Below are positions 1 through 5,027 of a stretch of DNA of 5,027 nucleotides, piece by piece. A program made the translations under genes and the position numbers. Positions within the stretch are counted from its first letter, which is position 1; each line of letters opens with the position of its first letter. The notes beneath the pieces are model-generated. The model was not told the origin of the DNA. It saw only the letters and a program-made list of their open reading frames with translations, and did no database searches. The DNA comes from an uncultured Coriobacteriaceae bacterium. GTDB taxonomy: Bacteria > Actinomycetota > Coriobacteriia > Coriobacteriales > Eggerthellaceae. Where the stretch lies: NCBI GenBank assembly GCA_900550385.1, contig URRZ01000118.1, forward strand, positions 1-5,027. Direction: 5' to 3'.

Positions 1-95
1 GGGGCGGGGGCGCCCCACCGGCCCCCCCCCCCCCCCCAGCCCCGGGCGGGGGCGGGGCCCCGGGGGCATTTTTTGGGGCCCCGGCGCCCACCAAT
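1..95. other. Low-complexity G/C contig end, probably artefact
   Basis: This stretch is almost entirely runs of G and C, including a run of more than ten C, with one isolated T6 tract at about 69-74. It contains a duplicated palindrome, GGGGCCCCGG, at 54-63 and 75-84. Nothing in it looks like coding sequence, and the composition changes abruptly to normal genomic sequence at about 91-96. A matching poly-G/poly-C region closes the other end of the window. The likely explanation is poly-G read tails or misassembly at a contig end, but this is inference. No biological feature should be assigned here. Confidence 0.75.
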
Positions 96-122
96 GTGAA
101 AAAGCGACTGTCCCCTTTTCAC
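96..122 (+). repeat. 27-bp hairpin repeat, copy 1
   Basis: This imperfect hairpin has left arm GTGAAAAA (96-103), an 11-nt loop GCGACTGTCCC (104-114) and right arm CTTTTCAC (115-122). The innermost pair is an A/C mismatch on this strand and would be a G-U wobble in RNA from the other strand. It differs from the copy at 1778-1804 at 2 of 27 positions and from the reverse complement of the copy at 1740-1766 at 3 of 27. It lies upstream of glmU, directly at the edge of the artefactual contig end. The family resembles REP-type dispersed palindromes, but no mobilising transposase gene is in the window. Confidence 0.85.
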
Positions 123-171
123 CTTTCCGCGCGCCGTCTGCGGGGGAGAAGGCGTGGTGAAGGGTGCGCGC

Positions 172-201
172 TTTTTCGCGGCGCTGGCGGTGCGCTATAC
201 T
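172..201 (+). promoter_or_regulatory. Candidate glmU promoter
   Basis: A good -10 hexamer, TATACT, lies at 196-201 in otherwise very GC-rich sequence. A poor -35 candidate, TTTTTC, lies at 172-177 with an 18-nt spacer. Transcription would begin near 208 and give a leader of about 80 nt before the glmU start codon. The -10 match is convincing by eye; the -35 match is weak, so the call rests mostly on the -10 box and its position. Confidence 0.45.
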
Positions 202-275
202 TTTCCCTGTGTACGCTTCGGGCACGCCGCTTCGCAATCATCCCGCGCCCGCGCGGCGCGGTCGAACCGAACGTT

Positions 276-282
276 AGGGAGG
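276..282 (+). promoter_or_regulatory. glmU ribosome binding site
   Basis: AGGGAGG ends 5 nt before the ATG at 288. It decides the start. The reading frame is open back to a GTG at 96, but that GTG belongs to the hairpin repeat, has no Shine-Dalgarno sequence, and the intervening residues are Arg-rich and unlike GlmU. Confidence 0.85.
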
Positions 283-287
283 TTGCC

Positions 288-1679
288 ATGGAATCCGCTG
301 CAATCGTTCTCGCCGCCGGCGCGGGCACGCGCATGAAGTCGCGCAAGCCCAAGGTCGTCCACGAGGTGCTGGGCAAGCCGATGGTCCGCTGGGTCATCGA
401 CACCGCGCACGAGGCCGGCCTCACGCGCATCGTCACCGTGGTGGGACACGAGCGCGAGCAGGTGATCCCCTTGGTGGAGGGCGATACCGAGATCGCCGAG
501 CAGTACGTGCGGCGCGGCACCGCCGATGCCGTGAACTCGTGCCGCGAGCAGCTGGGCGACTTCAAGGGCTCGGTGGTCGTCCTTTCCGGCGACTGCCCGC
601 TCATCACCGCCGCGACCATCCGCAAGCTCGTCGAGCTGCGCGAACGCGAGGACGCCGCCGTCGTGGTGCTGACCATGGAGCTCGACGACCCCACCGGCTA
701 CGGCCGCATCATCCGCGACGCCGACGGCCAGGTCGAGCGCATCGTCGAGCAGAAGGACGCCACGCCCGAGGAGGCGGCCATCGCCGAGTGCAACTCCGGC
801 TTCTACTGCTTCGACGGTCCGGCGCTGTTCGATGCGCTGCTGAAAGTGAGCAACGACAACGCCCAGGGCGAGTTCTACCTCACCGACGTGCTGGCGATCT
901 GCCGCGAGGCGGGGCGTGCCGTGCTGGCGCTCAAGACCGAGGAGCCCGACGAATGCCTGGGCGTGAACTCGCGCGGCCAGCTGGCGCAGGCGACCAAGCA
1001 CCTGCAGCGCCGCATCAACGAGCGCCTGATGGCCGAGGGCGTCACCATGACCGACCCCGATCTGGTGTGGGTGGGTCCCGACGCCAAGGTGGCGCGCGAT
1101 GTGGAGCTGCTGCCGCTGACGTTCCTGTACGGCAAGACCAGCGTGGGCGAGGGCAGCGTCATCGGCCCCAACACGCGCCTGACCGACACGGTCGTGGGCC
1201 GCGGCTGCACGGTGGACGAGACCGTCGCCATCGAGTCGGCAATCGACGACGGCGCCACGTGCGGGCCGCGCGCGTACCTGCGCCCCGGCGCGCACCTGTG
1301 CGAAGACGCGAAGGCGGGCACCCACGTGGAGATCAAGAAGTCCACGGTGGGCAAGGGGTCCAAGGTGCCGCACCTCAGCTACATCGGCGACACGCTCATC
1401 GGCGAGGGCGTCAACATCGGCGCCGGCTCCATCACCTGCAACTACGACGGCGCGAAGAAGCATTCCACCGTCATCGGCGACGGCGCGTTCATCGGCAGCG
1501 ATACCATGATGGTGGCGCCGGTGACCATCGGCGCGGGCGCCATCGTGGGCGCCGGCTCGGTCATCACCGAGGACGTGCAGCCCGATTCGCTGGGCATCGC
1601 GCGCGCCGAGCAGCGTCAAGTGGAAGGCTGGGCGGAGAAGAAGCGTGCCCGCTTGGGCATCTTCGGCAAGAAGAAGTAG
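288..1679 (+). CDS. glmU: Bifunctional UDP-N-acetylglucosamine pyrophosphorylase / glucosamine-1-phosphate N-acetyltransferase
   Basis: This cytoplasmic enzyme acetylates glucosamine-1-phosphate with acetyl-CoA and then couples the product to UTP, giving UDP-GlcNAc for peptidoglycan and other glycans. The 463 residues are the usual family length (about 455-495). The N-terminal uridylyltransferase domain (about 1-230) has the nucleotide loop LAAGAGTRMKS (8-18), K22, the metal-binding D102 in LSGDCPLI, E154, N169 in CNSGFY, the EFYLTDV motif near 195-201, and N227. The C-terminal left-handed beta-helix (about 255-440) shows hexapeptide repeats such as VNIGAG. It carries the acetyltransferase catalytic His at 362 in KVPHLSYIGD, followed by the CNYDGAKK segment. 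The KVPHL form resembles actinobacterial GlmU. One oddity is that the usual QLGTGHA uridine-site motif reads RRGTADA (75-81). A terminator follows 10 nt after the stop codon, so the gene is probably transcribed without the downstream reductase. Confidence 0.97.
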   Translation: MESAAIVLAAGAGTRMKSRKPKVVHEVLGKPMVRWVIDTAHEAGLTRIVTVVGHEREQVIPLVEGDTEIAEQYVRRGTADAVNSCREQLGDFKGSVVVLSGDCPLITAATIRKLVELREREDAAVVVLTMELDDPTGYGRIIRDADGQVERIVEQKDATPEEAAIAECNSGFYCFDGPALFDALLKVSNDNAQGEFYLTDVLAICREAGRAVLALKTEEPDECLGVNSRGQLAQATKHLQRRINERLMAEGVTMTDPDLVWVGPDAKVARDVELLPLTFLYGKTSVGEGSVIGPNTRLTDTVVGRGCTVDETVAIESAIDDGATCGPRAYLRPGAHLCEDAKAGTHVEIKKSTVGKGSKVPHLSYIGDTLIGEGVNIGAGSITCNYDGAKKHSTVIGDGAFIGSDTMMVAPVTIGAGAIVGAGSVITEDVQPDSLGIARAEQRQVEGWAEKKRARLGIFGKKK

Positions 1680-1689
1680 CTGCGACATG

Positions 1690-1719
1690 GCGGCGCGGGA
1701 AACCGCGCCGCTTCCTTTT
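1690..1719 (+). terminator. Intrinsic terminator after glmU
   Basis: A perfect 9-bp GC stem is formed by GCGGCGCGG (1690-1698) and CCGCGCCGC (1703-1711). It closes a GAAA tetraloop (1699-1702) and is followed at once by the T-rich tail TTCCTTTT (1712-1719). It starts 10 nt after the glmU stop codon and has the standard form of a Rho-independent terminator, although the tail is interrupted by CC, which may lower efficiency. Confidence 0.88.
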
Positions 1720-1733
1720 GGCGGATCGTCGCT

Positions 1734-1772
1734 CCCGACGTGAAAAAAGGACAGCCGCTTTTTCACGTCGGG
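1734..1772 (-). repeat. 27-bp hairpin repeat, copy 2 (inverted), with extended stem
   Basis: The 27-bp core lies at 1740-1766 and is in the opposite orientation to copies 1 and 3. Its loop AGGACAGCCGC (1748-1758) is the reverse complement of the CTGTCC-type loop seen in the other copies. The stem is extended to a perfect 14 bp: CCCGACGTGAAAAA (1734-1747) pairs with TTTTTCACGTCGGG (1759-1772). Only this copy has the extra CCCGAC/GTCGGG pairing. It lies 14 nt downstream of the glmU terminator. The A/T pairs are next to the loop, which is the opposite of a normal intrinsic terminator, so it is annotated as a repeat. Confidence 0.87.
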
Positions 1773-1777
1773 GAACT

Positions 1778-1804
1778 GTGAAAAATCGACTGTCCCTTTT
1801 TCAC
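1778..1804 (+). repeat. 27-bp hairpin repeat, copy 3
   Basis: A perfect 8-bp stem, GTGAAAAA (1778-1785) with TTTTTCAC (1797-1804), closes the 11-nt loop TCGACTGTCCC. It is 11 nt from copy 2, to which it is inverted with 24 of 27 positions matching, so the two form a doublet. Copies 2 and 3 are both followed by GTCGGGGAA, giving the 18-bp direct repeat CTTTTTCACGTCGGGGAA at 1758-1775 and 1796-1813. The right edge runs straight into the ribosome binding site of the downstream reductase. Confidence 0.87.
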
Positions 1805-1810
1805 GTCGGG

Positions 1811-1817
1811 GAAGGAG
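1811..1817 (+). promoter_or_regulatory. Ribosome binding site of the flavin reductase gene
   Basis: GAAGGAG ends 6 nt before the ATG at 1824. Its first base is the last G of the GTCGGGG that follows repeat copy 3, so the hairpin lies directly against the ribosome binding site. An effect on translation initiation is possible but not shown. I see no clear -10/-35 pair for this gene in 1720-1810. Confidence 0.85.
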
Positions 1818-1823
1818 CTGGGG

Positions 1824-3779
1824 ATGAAGCGCGATTATCCCAATCTGTGCAGGCCCATCGAGATCAGCGGCATCGTCTTCCGCAACCGCATGTTCTCGGC
1901 GCCCATGAGCGCCACCGACTACGATGCGGACGGGACGCCGGGCGAGCGCACCATCGGCTTCTACGAGATGCGCGCCAAGGGCGGCGCCGCTGCGGTGACC
2001 GTCAGCGAGCTGACGGTCCATCCCGAGACCGACTGCTCGCAGATGCTGCGCTTGAGTTTGGACGTGCCCGGCCAACTGGCGGCGTTCGCCCTGACGGCGG
2101 ATGCCATCAAGCGCCACGGTGCCGTCGCCAGCGTGGAGCTTTCGCATGCCGGCCAGTTCGCCAGCGCGTACGTGGCCGATCCCGCCACCCGCGAGAAGCT
2201 GCGCTTCTACGGCCCCAGCGAGGGCGTCCGTCCCGACGGCCTTCCCGTGCATGCCCTCACGCGCGAGCAAATCGCCTCCATCGTTCGGGCGTACGGCGAG
2301 AAGGCGGCGCTCGCGAAGCGCGCCGGCTTCCAGATGTGCATGCTGCACGCCGGTCACGGCTGGCTGCTGAACCAATTCCTCTCGCCCCATCTCAACAAAC
2401 GCGACGACGAATACGGCGGATCGCTGGAGAACCGCGTGCGCATCGTGCGCGAGGCGTTGGAGAGCATCCGCGCGGCGACGGGGCCGGGCTTCCCCATCGA
2501 GCTGCGCATGAGCGGCTCGGAGGAGTTCGAAGGTGGTTACGGCATCGAGGAGGGCTGCCGCATCGCCCAGGCGCTGGAGGATCTGGCGGACATCATCCAC
2601 GTGTCGGCCGGTTCCCACCAAGGCGGGTTCGCTATCACGCATCCGCCCATGTTCAGCGAGCACGGGTGCAACGTGCACCTCGCCGCGAGCATCAAACAGT
2701 GCGTGAGCAAGCCCGTGGCAGCCATCGGCGGGCTTTCCGACCCGGCGCAGATGGAGCGGATCATCGCGTCCGGGCAGGCGGACATCGTCGTGATGGGCCG
2801 CGCCCTGCTGGCGGACCCCGACCTCCCCAACAAGGTGATGGCGAACCGCGGCGACGACGTGGTGAAGTGCATCCGCTGCTTCACCTGCATGGCCGAGCGC
2901 GGCGCCACGCAGACCCGGCGCTGCGCCATCAACCCGCGCATCGGGCGCGAGAACGAGGGCATGGAGACGATCCCGGTTGATCCGCGCCGCCGCAAGAAGG
3001 TGCTGGTGGCGGGCGGCGGCATCGCCGGCATGGTGGCGGCCTGCACGGCGGCCGAGCGCGGCCACGAGGTGACGCTGTGCGAGGCGTCGCCCAAGCTGGG
3101 CGGCATCCTGCTCACCGAGCAGGCGCTTCCGTTCAAGCGCGACATGTACCTGCTGGCGGAAAGCCATGCGCGCCGCTGCGGCAAGCTGGGGGTGGACGTG
3201 CGCCCGGACACGCCGGTGGACGCCGCGTTTGCGGAGCGCATGGCGCCCGACGCGGTGATCGTGGCGGTGGGCTCGGAGCCCATCCCGCTGCCGCTGCCGT
3301 GCGACGAGGGCGCCCGCGCGGCCTCCATCGACGAGCTGTACCTGCAAGGCGCGGAAGTCGGCGACGAGGTGGCGGTGCTGGGCGGTGGCCTGACCGGCTG
3401 CGAATGCGCGCTGCTGCTGTCCCAGCAGGGGAAGACGGTCCATCTGGTGGAGATGGGCGACGCCCTGGCGCGCGATGCGAACGGGCGGCATCGCCCCATC
3501 CTGCTGGATCAGGTTGAGCGGGCGGGCATCGACGTGCGCTTGGGAACGGCGGGCGCGGCGGTGCATCGCGGCAGCTTGGAGGTGCGCACGCCCGATGGCG
3601 GTGCGGAGCGCATCCCCGCGGACACCGTGGTCTGCGCGGTGGGGCAGCGCTCGCGCCGCGCGGCGGCCGATGCGCTGCGGGATTCCGCGCCGTTCGTGCG
3701 CGTGGTGGGCGATGCCGTCCGCCCGGCGAACATCTGCGCCGCCGTGTACGAGGCATACCACGCCGCGCTCGACATCTAG
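1824..3779 (+). CDS. Old Yellow Enzyme/2,4-dienoyl-CoA reductase-type FMN, 4Fe-4S, FAD oxidoreductase (substrate unknown)
   Basis: This protein belongs to the NADH:flavin oxidoreductase family that includes FadH, clostridial 2-enoate reductase, BaiCD/BaiH and the daidzein reductases of Eggerthellaceae. Electrons pass from NAD(P)H via FAD and 4Fe-4S to FMN, which reduces a C=C bond. Residues 1-345 form the FMN TIM barrel, with APMSATDY (26-33), ELSHAGQ (105-111), HAGHGWLLNQFLSP (175-188), YGGSLENR (197-204), R228, H265 and MGRALLADP (324-332). C349, C352, C355 and C367 are the likely cluster ligands (C-x2-C-x2-C-x11-C). Residues 390-651 are the dinucleotide-binding part. GGGIAG (397-402) with E420 suits FAD. 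GGGLTG (520-525) with E543 suits NADH, because an acidic residue usually favours NADH. GD at 629-630 is the C-terminal FAD motif. There is no signal peptide, so it is cytoplasmic. Length is normal (FadH is about 670). The barrel residue that is Tyr166 in FadH is W180 here, and the usual flavin-contacting Gln is E105. The physiological substrate cannot be read from the sequence. Confidence 0.9.
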   Translation: MKRDYPNLCRPIEISGIVFRNRMFSAPMSATDYDADGTPGERTIGFYEMRAKGGAAAVTVSELTVHPETDCSQMLRLSLDVPGQLAAFALTADAIKRHGAVASVELSHAGQFASAYVADPATREKLRFYGPSEGVRPDGLPVHALTREQIASIVRAYGEKAALAKRAGFQMCMLHAGHGWLLNQFLSPHLNKRDDEYGGSLENRVRIVREALESIRAATGPGFPIELRMSGSEEFEGGYGIEEGCRIAQALEDLADIIHVSAGSHQGGFAITHPPMFSEHGCNVHLAASIKQCVSKPVAAIGGLSDPAQMERIIASGQADIVVMGRALLADPDLPNKVMANRGDDVVKCIRCFTCMAERGATQTRRCAINPRIGRENEGMETIPVDPRRRKKVLVAGGGIAGMVAACTAAERGHEVTLCEASPKLGGILLTEQALPFKRDMYLLAESHARRCGKLGVDVRPDTPVDAAFAERMAPDAVIVAVGSEPIPLPLPCDEGARAASIDELYLQGAEVGDEVAVLGGGLTGCECALLLSQQGKTVHLVEMGDALARDANGRHRPILLDQVERAGIDVRLGTAGAAVHRGSLEVRTPDGGAERIPADTVVCAVGQRSRRAAADALRDSAPFVRVVGDAVRPANICAAVYEAYHAALDI

Positions 3780-3824
3780 GATGCGCGCCGCGCACCGGCC
3801 GCTTTTTCGCATTTGGCATGGGAA

Positions 3825-3857
3825 AATGAGAAAAAACCTCCGTCCCTTTTTCTCATT
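3825..3857 (+). repeat. Diverged hairpin repeat, copy 4
   Basis: A perfect 11-bp A/T-rich stem, AATGAGAAAAA (3825-3835) with TTTTTCTCATT (3847-3857), closes the 11-nt loop ACCTCCGTCCC. Its 27-bp core (3828-3854) has the same 8-11-8 plan as the other copies and matches copy 3 at 21 of 27 positions, including GTCCCTTTTTC. The second base of each arm has changed in a paired way, from T with A to A with T, so the stem is kept. It may be a sister subfamily. It sits between the reductase stop codon and the candidate prs promoter and may contribute the upstream part of that promoter. Confidence 0.75.
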
Positions 3858-3877
3858 CGGGGCAATGCCGCTACAAT
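3849..3877 (+). promoter_or_regulatory. Candidate prs promoter
   Basis: TACAAT at 3872-3877 is a good -10 hexamer in GC-rich surroundings. At a 17-nt spacing the -35 position would be TTTCTC (3849-3854), a weak match lying within the right arm of hairpin repeat copy 4. Transcription would start near 3884, inside the inverted repeat described separately, giving a leader of about 58 nt before prs. The call is moderate because the -35 match is poor. Confidence 0.45.
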
Positions 3878-3912
3878 AGGGCTTGCGGATCGGGTGCGGT
3901 CCGCAAGCCCTA
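3877..3912. promoter_or_regulatory. Perfect 13-bp inverted repeat upstream of prs
   Basis: TAGGGCTTGCGGA (3877-3889) and TCCGCAAGCCCTA (3900-3912) are exact reverse complements separated by the 10-nt TCGGGTGCGG. The left arm begins at the last base of the candidate -10 box and the right arm ends 14 nt before the prs ribosome binding site. No T tract follows on either strand, so it is not an ordinary terminator. Its place around the expected start site suits a repressor operator or, if transcription starts further upstream, a leader RNA hairpin. No known regulator site is recognised. Confidence 0.6.
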
Positions 3913-3926
3913 CGTATCAGCGAAGC

Positions 3927-3933
3927 AAAGGAG
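3927..3933 (+). promoter_or_regulatory. prs ribosome binding site
   Basis: AAAGGAG ends 8 nt before the ATG at 3942. It settles the start. The frame is open upstream to an ATG at 3819 and a possible TTG at 3813, but that extension would translate the hairpin repeat and the inverted repeat, and it does not resemble PRPP synthetase. Confidence 0.85.
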
Positions 3934-3941
3934 CGCACATC

Positions 3942-4904
3942 ATGGCGGAAGAGAGGCCCATCGCCCTGTTCGCGGGTTCGGTCAATCCCGGTCTGGCGGA
4001 CGATATCTCCAAGGAGCTCGGCGTGCCGCTGGGCAACGTCAAGCTCGAGAAGTTCGCCAACGGCGAGATCTACGCGCGCTACCAGGAAAGCGTGCGCGGC
4101 AAGGAGGTCTTCCTCATCCAGTCCGTGTGCTGCGGCTCGGGCATGGACGTCAACGACGCCCTGATGGAGCTTCTGATCATGGCCGACGCCGCCAAGCGCG
4201 CCAGCGCCCACAACGTGTCCGCCGTCATCGCGCACTACGGCTACGCGCGCCAGGATCGCAAGGCCGCGCCGCGTGAGCCCATCACCGCCAAGCTGGTCGC
4301 CGACCTGCTGGAGGCCTCCGGCGTGGACAACGTCATCACGATCGACTTGCATCAGGACGCCATCCAGGGCTTCTTCAACATCCCGGTGAACCACATGACC
4401 GCCATGGGCATCTTCGTGGACTACTACAAGAGCATGGGCCTGAACCCCGAAGAGGTCGTCGTCGTCTCCCCCGACGTGGGTCGCGCCAAGGCCGCCAAGA
4501 AGTTCTCCACGATGCTGGATTGCGACATCGCGATCATGCACAAGGACCGCCCCAAGCACAACCAGGCCGAGATCACGGCGCTGATCGGTGACGTCACCGG
4601 CAAGATCTGCATCCTCAACGACGACATGATCGACACCGCCGGCTCGCTGGTTGCCGCCGCCGCCACGCTGAAGGCAAAGGGCGCCGCCAAGGTGCTGGCC
4701 TGCGCCACGCACGGCCTGTTCAGCGGCCCGGCCTACGATCGCATCGAGAACTCCTGCATCGAGCAGGTGCTCGTGACCAACGCCGTGCCCGTGCCGCTGG
4801 AGCGCCAGACCGGCAAGATCAAGGTCATGTCGCTCGGCCCGCTGTTCGCGCAGACCATCCAGAACGTCTACGCCAACGGCTCGGTGGCGAAGCTGTTCGA
4901 GTAG
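3942..4904 (+). CDS. prs: Ribose-phosphate pyrophosphokinase (PRPP synthetase, class I)
   Basis: This cytoplasmic enzyme transfers pyrophosphate from ATP to ribose-5-phosphate, making PRPP for purines, pyrimidines, NAD, histidine and tryptophan. The 320 residues match the usual length of about 310-330. Visible motifs are the ATP-contacting KFANGEIYARYQESVRG (37-53), VNDALMELLIM (70-80), YGYARQDRK (99-107) and DLHQDAIQGFF (135-145). K201 and R203 (HKDRP) match the catalytic flexible-loop Lys and Arg of the Bacillus enzyme. The PRPP-binding loop is NDDMIDTAGS (226-235), followed by THGLFSGPA (256-264) and SLGPLFAQ (297-304). The SPDVGRAKAAKKF segment (176-188) is shorter than the Bacillus SPDHGGVTRARKLA form and more like actinobacterial enzymes. 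The family is normally a hexamer activated by phosphate and inhibited by ADP. In many Gram-positives prs directly follows glmU; here a reductase gene lies between. The stop codon lies just before the junk sequence, so the next gene is not visible. Confidence 0.97.
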   Translation: MAEERPIALFAGSVNPGLADDISKELGVPLGNVKLEKFANGEIYARYQESVRGKEVFLIQSVCCGSGMDVNDALMELLIMADAAKRASAHNVSAVIAHYGYARQDRKAAPREPITAKLVADLLEASGVDNVITIDLHQDAIQGFFNIPVNHMTAMGIFVDYYKSMGLNPEEVVVVSPDVGRAKAAKKFSTMLDCDIAIMHKDRPKHNQAEITALIGDVTGKICILNDDMIDTAGSLVAAAATLKAKGAAKVLACATHGLFSGPAYDRIENSCIEQVLVTNAVPVPLERQTGKIKVMSLGPLFAQTIQNVYANGSVAKLFE

Positions 4905-5027
4905 GGTGGGGGTTCCGGGGGGGGGGGGGGCCCCCCCCCCCCGCGCCCCCCCCCCCCGCCCCCCCCACCCCCCCCCCCGCGGCCCCCCCCGCCCCCCCCC
5001 GCCCGCCGGCCCCACCCCCCCCCCAAG
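4905..5027. other. Low-complexity G/C contig end, probably artefact
   Basis: Directly after the prs stop codon the sequence becomes long runs of G and then of C with almost no A or T. It mirrors the left end of the window. No gene, terminator or repeat can be assigned. The abrupt change fits poly-G read tails or misassembly at a contig end. Any prs terminator would have to be sought in a better assembly. Confidence 0.78.

Noticed and set aside
54..84. Duplicated palindrome GGGGCCCCGG in the left end
   Set aside because: It lies inside low-complexity sequence that is probably artefactual, so the duplication carries no weight.
96..287. A longer N-terminus for GlmU starting at GTG 96
   Set aside because: The added residues come from the hairpin repeat and GC-rich leader, no ribosome binding site precedes the GTG, and ATG 288 has a strong one and starts the family's usual N-terminus.
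1734..1804. The hairpin repeats as intrinsic terminators or a CRISPR array
   Set aside because: The T tracts are in the loop-proximal arms rather than after a GC stem, and the copies are inverted, scattered and lack regular unique spacers.
539..2980. An 813-codon open frame on the + strand overlapping glmU and the reductase
   Set aside because: It is a shadow in another frame, Arg/Pro/Gly-rich, and crosses a strong terminator and two hairpin repeats without any family resemblance.
3782..3807. A terminator for the reductase gene: stem TGCGC/GCGCA with T5 at 3803-3807
   Set aside because: The stem is only 5 bp with a 3-nt loop, and the T run begins 8 nt after it, too far for a standard terminator.
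3813..3941. A longer N-terminus for PRPP synthetase
   Set aside because: The extension would translate the repeat and the inverted repeat. The ATG at 3942 has a good ribosome binding site and the expected protein start.
195..5015. A 1606-codon open frame on the minus strand across nearly the whole window
   Set aside because: It runs antisense to three well-supported genes, passes through repeats and the poly-C end, and is His/Arg/Ala/Gly-rich without a recognisable domain. Such frames are expected opposite high-GC genes.

Overview
The window looks like a short assembled fragment of a high-GC, anaerobic actinobacterial genome. The best guess is class Coriobacteriia, family Eggerthellaceae (the Eggerthella/Gordonibacter/Adlercreutzia type). 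This rests on strong GC bias at third codon positions, actinobacterial-type GlmU and PRPP synthetase sequences, an iron-sulfur flavin enoate-reductase-type enzyme, and A/T-armed hairpin repeats in otherwise GC-rich spacers. Genus is not resolved, and the assignment is by recognition, not by search.

Layout, all genes on the + strand: (1) bases 1-95 are G/C homopolymer junk, probably an assembly or sequencing artefact. (2) A 27-bp hairpin repeat at 96-122 is followed by a leader with a plausible -10 box and then glmU (288-1679), the bifunctional enzyme that makes UDP-GlcNAc. (3) The 144-bp spacer 1680-1823 holds a strong intrinsic terminator and then two more copies of the 27-bp repeat in opposite orientations. 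(4) A 651-aa Old Yellow Enzyme/2,4-dienoyl-CoA reductase-type flavin and 4Fe-4S oxidoreductase follows (1824-3779). (5) The 162-bp spacer 3780-3941 holds a diverged hairpin of the same 8-11-8 architecture, a candidate -10 box and a perfect 13-bp inverted repeat upstream of prs. (6) prs (3942-4904) encodes ribose-phosphate pyrophosphokinase. (7) Bases 4905-5027 are again G/C homopolymer junk.

glmU and prs are a classic neighbouring pair in Gram-positive bacteria, supplying UDP-GlcNAc for the cell wall and PRPP for nucleotides, His and Trp. Here a redox gene with no obvious connection to either pathway sits between them, bounded by a terminator upstream and a promoter-like region downstream, so the three genes are probably separate transcription units. 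All three end in TAG.

The most interesting feature is not a gene. It is the family of short hairpin repeats present in every spacer, including an inverted doublet and a copy with a paired, compensatory base change. I found no CRISPR array, tRNA, rRNA, transposase or prophage gene.
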